Assembly: GCA_028554755.1 (NCBI GenBank)
Contig: JAPTOF010000010.1
Location: 1,844,001 to 1,908,000 of the forward strand
Length of the DNA: 64,000 bases
Origin: Cordia subcordata
Taxonomy: Eukaryota; Streptophyta; Magnoliopsida; Boraginales; Cordiaceae
Direction: 5' to 3'
Shown here: positions 49,701 through 60,690 of the stretch, piece after piece
Layout of the letters: the number at the start of each line of letters is the position of its first letter
Numbering within the stretch: the first letter of the stretch is position 1
Program-made: the position numbers and the translations under genes
Notes under the pieces: generated by a model
What the model was told of the DNA's origin: nothing
The model's database searches: none
Seen by the model: the letters and a program-made list of their open reading frames with translations, nothing else

Positions 49701-51635
49701 GTAAAAACGCGTAGATTTCTTTTCTTTTCTTTTCTTTTTTCCACTTCTGGGTTCTTTCTTTTGTTGTTGATCTTTTGATCACATTCTCTATTTTTGGTGC
49801 TATGATCATAATCTTTTTGCATGAGTGTTAAGTGCTATGTTTGAGTAATATTGTTCTTGTCAAGTGTTTTTTTTGTTGAAAGCCTAAAGTGCAGTTTGGT
49901 GTACAACACTTTTTGTCATGCATGGATTTAGAGACTCACTCTGTGGTTAATTGAGCCCCATTTTATTCCTTGCTAGTTCGGTTAATTCTAAAAAAGGTAA
50001 AAATGGGCTACATATATATATATATATATATGTATGTATGGATATGTATATGTATAGTGGTTAAGTTGGATTTAATAATTAATGATGATTTTAAGATCTT
50101 TTGCTAGTTGTTGATTCTGGCATGCATGAAGCTAGCATTTTCTATCATGGTTGTAAAAGTTGTGGTTTGCTGCTTATATATATGGATTCCCACTGTTTCA
50201 TTTTCCTTTTTCATGTTCAGCTGATGTAAATTACTAAATGAACTAAAATTTGACTAAAAATTGAAGTTTTAGGAGGAGAGAAGAATGCCTCAGTGATTGC
50301 TTTGCGCCAATCTTGTGGTGAGTGACACTGTAACAAGTAGTTGCATGGTGCAAGTGTGATTACTGATTAGATTCAGAAGGTCTCCATTTGAAAGGAAATG
50401 GGGCGTATAGTTTGATCGCACGAGCAATTATATAATGCATGTTTTTGTAGTGATTGTTTATCACATGCCAATATCAAACATATCAATGCTCCTCCTCTTA
50501 CAAGACTGTTCTAGTGCAGACATTATGTAAGAGATATAATGTTATTATTGAAATATACTGACACTGTTGTTACTTTTATGTGACATTATCTTGCACAAGA
50601 CAATAGAAGTCCTCAAGATAGCTCAGGACAAAAGTGTTTCCTTTCATGTAATTTGCTTCATTTTTTTTTTTTTTTTGCTATAGTCATAATGAATTGAATT
50701 CCAATGTAATGGTCAGTCAAAGCAAAAATCATGCAAGCCATGCGGCTGCAATGAGTACTTATATGCATGGATGAGTCTTTCCATAACATGTGGAATCGAA
50801 GGATGGATCTTTGATCTGTGCAAGAGGGAGAAATTGTATTTTGACATCTCTACACAATCTTTTGAAGTGGCTGCAGTCAAATTTTCTGCCTGTTTTCTCT
50901 GTGGTGGATGTGTGTGGAGTAGGGGGGCGAAGGCTGAGCAGTGATGAGTGTTGTTGGAGGTGAAAAACTTATCTGACGACTTTTCCCTTATTCTGGATTT
51001 TCATCCCTCCTTTCTTATAGAGAGTCATTAATTAGTTCACAAAATTGAGGTTATTCTAGTAACCTTTGCACTTATGAAATGTGTGAACATGATTTGCGGG
51101 ACCTTGTAGTTACTTTTTCTTCCTACTGATTGTGTATGGTTGTTTCTTTGCAGCCCTTTATGGGATAAATGAGGATCTGACTCATTTTAGTGTTAGCATT
51201 CATGATCTGTTATTAATTCTGCACCCCTTCCTCCTCCGCTAGTAAAAAAAAGAAAGAATGAGGAAAGGAAGATTTGGGGAAGAACATGAAGATCTGTTTG
51301 TTCTTGTGGTTAGTTGACATAGTGTGCTTATTATTAAGCAATTGAATTATGTACTTTGATCACTGTCAACAGTGGATATGATTGGTAATATGAAATTAGG
51401 TAATTAATGTTAAAAGATGCTGTCTCAGATTCAGGCCTGTAGACCTAATGATGCAATAACCATTTACCATATCTCTCTTTCTTGTAAACACCTAGTAGTT
51501 GGGAGTACAACTGTCAGTTTAACTTTTCCTCTCCAACTTGGAGTCTAAAATAAGGATTGCTTGATTTTCTCCTTTTGCATTTCCTTTTCTTGTCGTAGGT
51601 GTCCTAATCAAGTTATGAATCAATGTCATTTGCAG
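49701..51635 (+). other. 5' UTR intron(s) of the DnaJ/DUF3444 gene
   Basis: A leader exon appears to end at TTTTCCAG|gtaaaa (49700) and the last leader junction is at tttgcag (51635), 78 nt before the ATG at 51714. In between the DNA is T-rich and non-coding, with a (TA)n/TATG tract near 50012-50040. Additional small leader exons inside this 1.9 kb cannot be excluded. Confidence 0.5.
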
Positions 51636-51713
51636 GCAGGCTTGCATGTGGAATAGATAAAAACTTGAGCACCGTGGGGAAGAGATTTTCCTAGCATTTT
51701 GTGGATTTCCGTG

Positions 51714-54700
51714 ATGGACTGCAACAAAGAAGAGGCTATTAGGGCTAAAGGTCTGGCAAGAAAGAAGATGGAAAATAAGGATTTTGTGAGTGCTCGAAGA
51801 TTAGTTCTCAAGGCCGAGCTGCTCTGTCCTGATCTGGAGAATATTTCACAGATGAGATTGGTTTGTGATGTGCTTTGCTCAGCAGAGAACAAGGTTTATG
51901 GCAATGAGAACCTCTGGTATTCTATCCTCCAAATAGAGCCAACTGCTGATGAGGCATCAATCAGGAAACAGTACTGCAAATTTGCTCTCTCACTTCATCC
52001 TGATAAGAACAAATTTGCTGGTGCATCAGATGCTTTTAAGCTGATTACTGAAGCTAAAAAGGTGCTTTTAGATCCAGAAAAAAGAAAGTTATATGATAGC
52101 AAACTTAAAGCTACAGGAGTATACCCGGCAACTAAGTGGGAAAAACAGCAAGCAGGTATGCAAGCAAATGCCCGGAGACAGCCTCCTCATCAAGACAATC
52201 TGAGAAAGAATGTTGGTTCACAGTTCCCGAGCCAGCAACACCAGAAGCAACATCATCAATTTGTCAATAACCGATCAACCTTTTGGACTGTCTGTGCATT
52301 TTGTTCTGTTAAATACCAGTACTACAAGGAGGTTATTAACAAGAAGTTGGTTTGTCAAATCTGCAAAGAGCGTTTTATAGCTTTTGACATGAATGATCCT
52401 GGTTCGACAACTACAACGAACTCTCAGCATGGATCTTTGCAGAGTAAAGAACCCATGAACCAGGATACTTCTGAAGCAGTCCCACAAAATACTGAGAAAT
52501 CCGACTCAAAGATGGAGGCTGAAAAGAATGTTGGTCAAGAGAATCGTTCAGATCTGAAGATTGTATTCACTTCTCAAGGTGATCAACGTTTCAACCCTAG
52601 TGAAGAATCTGAGAAAGAGGACTGCAGAATTAAAGAACCAGGCCAGTCTGGTGATCCAAATAGCAGAAGTAGCAAGAAGAGGAAGACAGCAGTAGAATGT
52701 GGTAAAAGTAGTGAGATTTGGAGTTGCTCGGACACTGAAGAAGATCTAATTGTAGAAAATGCAGATAATGCACTTCCAAAAAGTTCCAAGTATAACAGTG
52801 AGCTACACCCCCAGAGATCTAGTTGCCCAAGAGAACATGTGTCTCATGATATAGATCTAAAGGTAGATGATTCACAGAGCCCTCCCAAGAGATCAAAACC
52901 TAATGGAATTTTCCATGGCATTGAAGAAGTTATTGATTCGCAAGGTACTAATAATGGAGGTGGTTGTTTTGTGGATGTGGAAGAGTCCAAAAAACAGGTG
53001 AGAGGAAAACATGGTTTTCCAGGGGAGAAGGATACGCAAAATGGAGATAAGGATGCTGCAGACATATATGAAAAGATGGATGGGCATGAGGATGACAAGG
53101 AAACTTCTCTTTCACCGGAATCACGCTCTAGTACAACTGACTCAGAAGTTTGCCGATATCGTGATCCAAGTTTTAGCAAGTTTGACAACAACCGAAAAGA
53201 ACAGAGCTTCGAAGAGGGACAAATATGGGCTCTTCATGATGGTTTTGATGCCATGCCAAGATGTTATGCTGTGATCACTAAAATTTGTTCTCCTGGCTTT
53301 AAGGTACAGATTACCCGGCTAGAGCCAGACCCTGATGATAAGGAAGAAATCAAATGGGTGAAAAACGGTTTGCCAGCTTCGTGTGGTAAGTTCAGGTCTG
53401 GAAATACTGAATACACTGAAGATGAATTCATGTTCTCCCATCTGGTTTACTGGGAAAAGGGCAACAGAGGCGGCACTTATATACATCCAAGAAAAGGCGA
53501 GACTTGGGCCCTCTTCAAGGATTGGAATATAAATTGGCTTTCTGATCCTGAGGCCAAGAAAAAGTATGAATATGAGTTTGTTGAAATTTTATCAGACTAT
53601 GCTGATGGTGTTGGTGTATATGTTGCATTCTTGGTCAAGCTGAAAGGTTTTTCATGTCTTTTCACTTGGAGGACAAGGAAAGCGATGAACTTAGTTTTGA
53701 TACCAGTAAAGGCGATGTTCAGATTCTCTCACAGGGTTCCTTCTGTTCAGTTGACAGGGAAGGAAAGAGAAGATGTTCCTGAAGGATCATTTGAACTTGA
53801 TCCTGCCTGCCTGCCTACCAACAGTGTTGGAACTTCTATTTTAGAAGATTTCGGTGTTCAGACTGGAGAAATGGACACTTGTGGTTCTTGTTCTAAGTCA
53901 GTGAGGAATATGGCAGAACTGAAAGCAAAATCTGATGGTAATGCAACTGAAATGGAGACTGCAGAAGCAAATGCAAATTCTGATGGACATGCATCTACAG
54001 CAGGTTCGGTGGAAATAAATGCAAAATATGAGGGGAGTGAGCCTTTAGATGACATGGTGAAACAGAAAGCAGAACCTGAAAAGAAATTGTCTTTGGATGA
54101 TATGGTGAAACTGAAGCCGGAATTTGTAGGGAGTGCATCTCTGGAGGATATGATGCAGCCAATGAGAGATATGGAAAACAATTCTACTTGTGGAGAAATT
54201 TCTGACTGGATGATGGAAGACTGGCTTGACTTACCGTCTTCAACTGATGAATTTTATGAAGTTCCTGAACCAGAGTTCTATGACTTTGATCTTGATAAGT
54301 CCCCAGACAAGTTCGAGATTGGTCAGATATGGGCCATATATTGCGATGAAGACACTTTACCAAAGTACTATGGTTATATTAAACGGATTGATCATAGCCC
54401 TGCGTTTCAATTGCATGTGACATGGCTGGAAGCCTGCCCACCACCTAAACATATGGTCAGTTGGCTCAACAATGAGATGCTAATTTCTTGTGGTAAGTTT
54501 AAGTTTATGAAGGGCAGACCTCAAATATACACAGACACCAATTCCTTTTCCCATCTCATAAGAACAGAGCAAACAGGAAAAATGAATGTGTATGCTATCT
54601 TGCCAAGAAAAGGTGAAGCTTGGGCATTATACAGGAACTGGAATGCTGGAATGAGAGCAGCCGATTTGGATAATTGTGAGTATGACATTGTTGAAGTTGT

Positions 54701-54932
54701 CGAAGAGAATGATCTTGGTATAACAGTACTGGTCCTAGAGCTAGTTGATGGTTTCAAATCCATTTTCAGGCCACAAATGAGAGGAGAATCAAACTTCACA
54801 GTACAGATATCTCAGGCTGAGCTGCTCAGGTTTTCCCATCAAATTCCTGCTTTTCAACTGACAGAAGAGAAGGGCGGAAGCCTGAGAGGTCTTTGGGAGC
54901 TAGATTCAGCAGCCCTGCCGGGTAACTTCTGA
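51714..54932 (+). CDS. DnaJ-domain protein with two DUF3444 domains
   Basis: This is a large plant J-protein, probably nuclear and acting with Hsp70; its molecular role is not known from sequence. The coding region is one uninterrupted exon of 1072 aa. The first ATG in frame is at 51714 (MDCNKEEAIRAKGLA). The N-terminal helical segment AIRAKGLARKKMENKDF is followed by the J domain at about residues 67-129, with the essential HPD at 95-97 intact. A zinc-ribbon-like CxxC...CxxC (about residues 193-217: CAFC and CQIC) comes next, then a long charged low-complexity linker. DUF3444 domain 1 spans about 490-700 and domain 2 about 860-1072; each contains GQIWA, SCGKF, FSH and a PRKGE(T/A)WAL motif. 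Between them are short acidic repeats of the type LDDMVKLKPE. This domain order is typical of plant DUF3444 J-proteins. Confidence 0.93.
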   Translation: MDCNKEEAIRAKGLARKKMENKDFVSARRLVLKAELLCPDLENISQMRLVCDVLCSAENKVYGNENLWYSILQIEPTADEASIRKQYCKFALSLHPDKNKFAGASDAFKLITEAKKVLLDPEKRKLYDSKLKATGVYPATKWEKQQAGMQANARRQPPHQDNLRKNVGSQFPSQQHQKQHHQFVNNRSTFWTVCAFCSVKYQYYKEVINKKLVCQICKERFIAFDMNDPGSTTTTNSQHGSLQSKEPMNQDTSEAVPQNTEKSDSKMEAEKNVGQENRSDLKIVFTSQGDQRFNPSEESEKEDCRIKEPGQSGDPNSRSSKKRKTAVECGKSSEIWSCSDTEEDLIVENADNALPKSSKYNSELHPQRSSCPREHVSHDIDLKVDDSQSPPKRSKPNGIFHGIEEVIDSQGTNNGGGCFVDVEESKKQVRGKHGFPGEKDTQNGDKDAADIYEKMDGHEDDKETSLSPESRSSTTDSEVCRYRDPSFSKFDNNRKEQSFEEGQIWALHDGFDAMPRCYAVITKICSPGFKVQITRLEPDPDDKEEIKWVKNGLPASCGKFRSGNTEYTEDEFMFSHLVYWEKGNRGGTYIHPRKGETWALFKDWNINWLSDPEAKKKYEYEFVEILSDYADGVGVYVAFLVKLKGFSCLFTWRTRKAMNLVLIPVKAMFRFSHRVPSVQLTGKEREDVPEGSFELDPACLPTNSVGTSILEDFGVQTGEMDTCGSCSKSVRNMAELKAKSDGNATEMETAEANANSDGHASTAGSVEINAKYEGSEPLDDMVKQKAEPEKKLSLDDMVKLKPEFVGSASLEDMMQPMRDMENNSTCGEISDWMMEDWLDLPSSTDEFYEVPEPEFYDFDLDKSPDKFEIGQIWAIYCDEDTLPKYYGYIKRIDHSPAFQLHVTWLEACPPPKHMVSWLNNEMLISCGKFKFMKGRPQIYTDTNSFSHLIRTEQTGKMNVYAILPRKGEAWALYRNWNAGMRAADLDNCEYDIVEVVEENDLGITVLVLELVDGFKSIFRPQMRGESNFTVQISQAELLRFSHQIPAFQLTEEKGGSLRGLWELDSAALPGNF

Positions 54933-55514
54933 TGGAGATGATAGTTTTGGCTTCTCCTTTGTGAGTCTGAATTCCTGTAATTATCTAACCTCAAGTCTGG
55001 TAGTGTTCACATGAAATGTTTTATAAGGGAGATTTCTCCTCCATAGTCCATAGCCAAGTATGAATTATATTATTGGGATTTATAATGTAAGGTGGAAACT
55101 TACTTACGTAGTGTTTTGTGTGCACGCGCACACGCGTGCATGTGAGTGCTTTTTAGTATCCTTTTCTTCATTCTGGTTGACGTTTGTTTCTTTCCATCTA
55201 ACTACACATGATATCTATGTTTGCTTCAAGTATATGCCTGCAAGCACTCATGATTTGAACTTCACGACTCTATATTGTTAGCCTATCCATCTTCAACCAA
55301 TCTTTCAAGTCAATTGGTGATGAAGACATCTATTTCAAACCTTTGCGTTATTGGCAATTACCAGTTCTGCGAAGTTTGATTCAATCTAAAAAGCAATTTT
55401 TTAAAAAGCAATTTTTTCTTTAACTTTTGGAAAAAAAAATTACTTTTTTGAGAAGTTAAATTTTTTAACTTCTCGAAAAAGCTGAATGTGAGCTCTTCCT
55501 CCTTTCTTTCATTT
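54933..55514 (+). other. DnaJ gene 3' flank
   Basis: Probable 3' UTR followed by non-coding DNA. Near 55380-55450 AAAAAGCAATTTTTT phrases repeat and pair with each other, as in a small MITE, but no full element can be drawn. Confidence 0.4.
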
Positions 55515-56595
55515 TTGAGTTTTAGATTTTTTTTTAAAATTAAATTAAACACTTACTGCAAGAAAAATGTGCGTTTTGTAAGAAAAAAAAACACTTTTTC
55601 ATAAAAAGAAAAAACCCCAATCCAAAGGGGTGATCAAACTTTCATTTAGGAGCCCATTATAAATTTTGGATTTTATAAATAATTGATTAGCTAAGATGAA
55701 ATTATGTACATAAATGGTTACCTACTTCTTTTAGAGACTTGATTTGCTCTTTTCTTTAGAGTCCATTGAAGATTGGAATAGAGTGTAGTTTCGCCTCTCG
55801 ACTTCAAATCCTTATAGAATAGGGAATATGAATCCATTATAAACCAGGAATAGGAGCTGGGGTTTAAATTACTTCATTTTTCTTATTTCAGCAACTTTTC
55901 TTTCCTTATTTAAGTTTTCTTCTAAACTCTAAACAAGGCAACTTTACGAGTACTTTCCATACGTGCAGTGTTTCAAAGTTAACCAAAACAGATAGAGATT
56001 TTCTTACAAACACTCCACTTTTAACCCAACTCTTGTTCTCCACGAAATTTGAATTCGAAACCTTATTCCTGTGAAATCTTATAGAGATTTATTTCCATAA
56101 AAAAACATGAAGATTTCTTGATTTTCCTGTGCCTTGCTTACATAGTATTTTTTTTTAGTATTTTAGATTTTTTTTAAAGCTAAATCAAATACTTATTGCA
56201 AAAAGAATAAGCTTTTTATAAGGAAAAAATTTCATGAAAAAGAAAAGCCAACCCAAACTGGTGATTAGACTTTTACCTAAGAGTCCATTATAAAAATTTA
56301 GATTTTATAAATAATTGTTTAGTTAAGATGATTATATATATGAATGGTTACCTACTTTTAGAATTTTCATTTACTCTTTCATTTAGAGTCCATTATAAAC
56401 CGGATTACGGGCTAATCTCGAATTCAAATCCATATAGGATAAGAAATAAAAATCCATTATAAACAAGGAATAGCAGCCAGGAATTAAATTACTTATTTCT
56501 TCTTATTTCAATAATTTTTCTTTTTCTTCCCTTATTTAAGTCTTCTAAACTTACTAAACAAGGCAATCTTTTACAAGCACTTTCCGCACGATTTC
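55515..56595 (+). repeat. Duplicated promoter/leader block upstream of the F-box gene
   Basis: About 430 bp at 55515-55985 recurs in diverged form at 56160-56595, in the same order and orientation. Shared blocks include GATTTTATAAATAATTG, AATGGTTACCTACTT, TTAGAGTCCATT, AATCCATTATAAAC, TTATTTAAG and AAACAAGGCAA. The second copy runs directly into the F-box start codon, while the first is followed by unrelated sequence. The first copy is thus probably the promoter of a lost duplicate, or a duplicated promoter. Confidence 0.75.
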
Positions 56596-56604
56596 ATTAC
56601 AACA

Positions 56605-57982
56605 ATGTTTCCTTCTCCAAGCAAAAAGGCTTGTAGAGTTGCTTCAATGGAAGATGGGGTTTTATCTCAATTGCCCGAAGGCATAATCCATCACATACTA
56701 TCTTTCCTCAACACAAAAGAAGCATTCAAAATTAGTACGTTTTGCAAGGCACGGCATAGTGCATGGCTTACGTGCCCCACTTTGGATTTTGGTGAAGGCC
56801 TGAGTTATTATGGATCCGATTTGGAGAAACAAGAAAGGTTGGTGGAATTTATTCAAAGGACTTTATGGAGATACCAAGAGCAGAAAATACGTATACAGCA
56901 ATTGAGTCTCCCTTTAATCATAACTGATGATGATATTTATTTAGATTCGCTTGTGAATGATTGGATTCGTGTTGCTATTTGTAGCGGCGTGACTAGACTT
57001 GACCTCTATTCTCCAGACGAATCTTGGGTGCGTCCGTATACTTTGCCTCATGCGATCTTTGAAGCTAAAGGATTACAAGTGTTGAGAGTTTGTGGTTCAA
57101 ACATGAGGTTGACAAAACAAGTTGGTGACGAGGTAATGTTTGAACAGTCTCTGGAAATTAGATTTTTCCTTAAATTGCAATCTCAGCTCGGATTCTGGCA
57201 GCAAACTTCACTTCTGCTCAACTGAAAATTTGAAGCATTTGTCATTGGTTGGCAATCTTCCTTCACCAACATTTTTAGACAACTTCATGGAGAGATTTCC
57301 ACGTGTTGAGGACCTGAGGTTAGATTTTCGTTGCGATGGTCTAGAAAGAATCAATTTATCAAGTCCTTCGCTTAAGCGCGCGGAGCTGTCATTAAAGGGT
57401 GTCGAATATTTATCGGACGTGAAAATTGAAGCTTCAAGCATCGTCTCGTTTAAATTACATGAAGTGGACTTTGAATTCTTCCCCAATCTATCTGTAATCA
57501 ATCCTCCGGGTCAATGGGTGTGGAAGATATTCATACAGGACATTTTTCGTGTTGGCATTTCTGAGTTCTGTAAGCTGAATGAATTTTTAGCCAAGTTGGT
57601 AAATTCCAAGATTTTTCTGCATCTGAGCTTCCATTCTGATTGCAGATTTTACAATGTAAGGCAGATCCAAACTAATACTGCGCTCCAAGTTGTCGAAATT
57701 GAGAAGTTACACTTGAATTTGGGTTTTGCAGAAAGTCCGAATTTTCTTGATGATTTGTTCACGATTTGTCGTCCCAAGGCCATAATGCTTAGACGATATG
57801 AAGCCATAGAGTTTCTCTACAAGAATCTGATCGAAAAAAGAAATCAAGATCAGTTCACTTGCCCCGGAACCAGGTCTTGGTATCAAGACTTGCAAGAAGT
57901 GAGATTCGAAATATATGATGAAACCAAACATGAGTGGCGGCCAAGTGAATGGGAAGCGTATGCTAGAGGCACCGTGGCGTAG
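56605..57982 (+). pseudogene. F-box/LRR-type protein gene with a frameshift
   Basis: F-box proteins are substrate-recognition parts of SCF ubiquitin ligases. From the ATG at 56605 the frame runs 206 codons and contains an F-box at about residues 20-62 (LSQLPEGIIHHILSFLNTKE), then leucine-rich sequence (VTRLDLYSPD, LQVLRVCGS). Near 57136-57142 the natural continuation moves to another frame. Downstream of that point the shifted frame reads NSLWKLDFSLNC and continues with LRR-like repeats (LKHLSLVG, VEDLRLDF, LKRAELSL) to the stop at 57980-57982. The shift equals one extra base in a T-run. No intron of sensible size would mend it: the only gt...ag pair here is 15 bp long. It may be a pseudogene, or a sequencing error in a working gene of about 460 aa. 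It could also be expressed as the short 206-aa product. Confidence 0.75.
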
Positions 57983-59099
57983 GAACAAAGTTTGTGCTAG
58001 GCTAGTATGGTAAGCACGTTTATATACTTGGGAAAGTTTAAGTCACTCGTACAAGTGCTTCCATTTCTTTGTGATACGAGTGGTTTGCATCTCTGTTTTT
58101 CAAAATTATTCGTACTGTAGAGAAATGGCACAGTACTCAATGATTAGACGAAAATGTACGTCATTTCCTTGTAATATCCTAATTAGCTCATAGTCCCACA
58201 ACATTGTTTGAGAAACTGTATCTTGTGGAGCGCTTCTCTTGTAGCTTATGATTTACAAAAATAATGATCTAACAATATCACACTAATTATGCTTGTTTAT
58301 TAGGAAATATGATTTTATTATGTCAGCCTATTTACACATTCCTGTACTGTTTTTGTTATGCCCCAAAAATAAGGTTCAACGAATCTCAAAATTGTAGTTG
58401 CTCTCAAATTTTTTTTTTTTTTTAAAAGGACTAACCTTCCTAATTATGTAAGCGAATTAAATTGACATAAAAAAGCAACACGCAATCAGAACAATTGACA
58501 AATAGAATCCTTCATAACTAAAACTATCGCGCTTATACTGTGCACCGTCCTCGTCGTGCACTCTATTAGTAGCCGTTTTACTAGATTCAACTTCACCATA
58601 ACCTTTAACTTGTCCATATTAAGTTGACCAAGTCTAGAATTTTTTTTTTTTTTTTGACCAAGTCTAGAATGCCATATGCGAGCAACTGCCAACTGAATGC
58701 CATACGTGAGCATTATTGTTGGGGTGTTGCTACTCATTTGTCAATATATATATGAAATAGAGGCAAATATTATTAACTTTTTTACGAGTCTGAATCCCAT
58801 ATACTTTGATATCTTTGATATTGTCAAGGAATTTCACATCACATTTAAACTAAGAAATTTACATAATTTACAAGACATGTTTTTGATTTCTTACCTATCT
58901 AGGAACGTATTTACATCTTATTTCAAATCAAAAGAATGACTTTGCACTCTTTTTAAAATCAGAGGAAGGATTTTGTACTATTTCTAAAAGCATATGGGAG
59001 AACTTGTACCAATTTATATGAGTTTTTTTTCAATTTTCTCTTATTAACAAGTTAAAATACGTACTTGTAGGTGTGCTTTTCACACTCTCCGTTAACTAT
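57983..59099. other. Intergenic region downstream of the F-box gene
   Basis: No gene is seen. At 58624-58640 and 58654-58670 the same 17 bases (TTGACCAAGTCTAGAAT) flank a T-run, and just after this a second short duplication (gaatgccata..gagca) occurs at 58667 and 58694. These look like replication-slippage or end-joining scars. Confidence 0.5.
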
Positions 59100-59710
59100 A
59101 AAATAAAAACTAATAGGCGGGGTCAATGTATAACCTTTTTTTTTTTTTAAAGCACAGAGGTTTATTAGTGAGTTTTAAAAATATAAGGACTTTTATGCAA
59201 TTGTTACAATGCTTCACATAATTGTATTCCCCAAAAATTAAAAAAAAATTGAATTGATCTCTCGTGAGATGATGCCCACAACCAAAATCCACTATCAAAT
59301 CATTTTCAAAGTTGATGGAAGTCATGGCATTTATGCTTCTTGTTTCCATTAACGATTTCCCATAGTTCTTCGCTGACGAGATGAGACTCCATACAAGTCC
59401 TCTCCACTTGGTAGTTGGACTACTTTAGTAGCTCCATACCAAGTCCACCAACATGACCACCTGCATCCATTTTTCAGGCACCGGTTAAAGCTTTTACCGA
59501 GGGACCTTGTCACAAGAAAATCACATAGAGTCCTATGACTCTGATACCATGTAAAATATAGTCTAACAATATTATTACAGTAACCTAAGATCAGCAACCG
59601 AGGTGTAGAAGGTTGCAACCGATGAGAAAAGAAATGAACACCTCAAAAAATGTGTAAGAATGCAAGAGAGAATTTTGAGTGAAATAATATGCAAGAGGAC
59701 TTAACCATAA
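59100..59710 (-). mobile_element. Decayed copia-type LTR retrotransposon fragment
   Basis: On the minus strand a primer-binding site for initiator tRNA-Met, TGGTATCAGAGTC, lies at 59549-59537, directly after an LTR-like end TTTTACA. Downstream, in two broken frames, is Gag/protease-like sequence that includes SINFENDLIVDFGCGHHLT near 59285. This matches the conserved (W/I)VDSGCxxHMTG region of copia polyproteins, with the catalytic Ser of DSG replaced by Phe. The reverse transcriptase and integrase are missing. The LTR would extend upward from 59551 for an unknown length. Confidence 0.68.
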
Positions 59711-60084
59711 AAACTAATTAACTATATACATTATAATTCTTTGATAAGATCACCTTTCTACAATTTTTTCTTAATAGTTTATCTCAATTTTTCTTCTTGA
59801 CTTTTAATAGGTAAGGACATCATTATAGTTAGTTTCGAAACACTAAGTGGAAAGAATAAAGATCAATAAAATATTTGGAACAAAAAATACTGTAAATAAA
59901 TTTATAAATTATTTTCCAAATAAACCTACTTATCCTTTAACTAAATAATTATCTAAATTATACAAAATATGAAATTTTATAAAACACAATATAGTGCCAT
60001 TTTCACACTAATTTAGTACTCCAACTAAAAACATGAGTTATTTGTCCTTGTTGTTAATATAAAATGTTTTATTGTTCTTTTTTT
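59711..60084. other. AT-rich intergenic DNA, possibly LTR sequence
   Basis: Upstream of the copia fragment. It may include the rest of its LTR, but I see no terminal repeat to prove this. Confidence 0.3.
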
Positions 60085-60270
60085 TTTTAGAAAAATTTAA
60101 TTAACGAAACTCGATCACCAATACAACTGGTAGAACCCGATTACTAACTGACAAATTTAGGATGCATAACATGTTTCCTATATTGTGTACTAGTTAAGCG
60201 AGAGTACTCAACTCAAGACAGTAGACTGAATTTGAAACTATGAGTCGTGCATGTCTCCAACTCTTATTAC
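60085..60270 (-). repeat. SINE-like dispersed repeat, copy 3
   Basis: On the minus strand the block reads ataagagttggagac, a weak B-box-like GTTTCAAATTC, cttgagttgagtactc, then GTTAGTAATCGGGTTCTACC and a T-rich end (60078-60090). The same block order is found at 23930-24110 and 31390-31555. It lies about 100-300 bp upstream of the next gene. Confidence 0.42.
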
Positions 60271-60690
60271 TGAGCATCTCTAGCGACATATTTTATTATT
60301 CTTGACCACAAAAAAAAAAAAAACAAAAAACATGAGCTATTGTTCTTCACAAAAGAAATAAAGTAAAAGTGAAGTCTCTAGCGACAGAGTACACTCTGGG
60401 CCCTCTGAGTAACAAAAAGGTCATCAATTTTCCCTCCAAATTCCAATTTTCCCTCCAAGTTCTGAACCCTAACTCTTCCCCAAAACCCAAACAGTCGCAT
60501 GTGCGCCATATCTCTTCGATTGACCAACTAGATAAAAAGGTCTTCGATGCTTCATATGTTAATCTCATCAACATAATCCTTGGCTGTTAATGTTTGTATA
60601 TTTGATATTTTCTTTAAATTAATTCAAAATTTCCCTTATTTTTTACACAATAATACTTATGATTATTGTTTTTTAATTATTTTTTCGCAG
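60271..60690 (+). other. Promoter and leader of the SQ/TQ-rich gene
   Basis: A C/T-rich stretch (about 60420-60490, ccctccaaattccaattttccctccaag) looks like a plant 5' UTR. The acceptor tttcgcag at 60690 directly precedes the ATG, so an intron probably ends there. The start of the leader is not resolved. Confidence 0.45.

Noticed and set aside
51699..51713. Five extra N-terminal codons for the DnaJ protein
   Set aside because: The extension starts at TTG; the first ATG in frame is at 51714 and gives the family N-terminus MDCNKEEA.
57133..57147. Intron to repair the F-box frame (gtaatg...gaacag)
   Set aside because: It would be 15 bp long, far below the minimum for plant introns.
60369..60590. 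73-codon plus-strand frame upstream of the SQ/TQ-rich gene
   Set aside because: It lies in the CT-rich leader region and has no similarity to a known protein; more likely 5' UTR.
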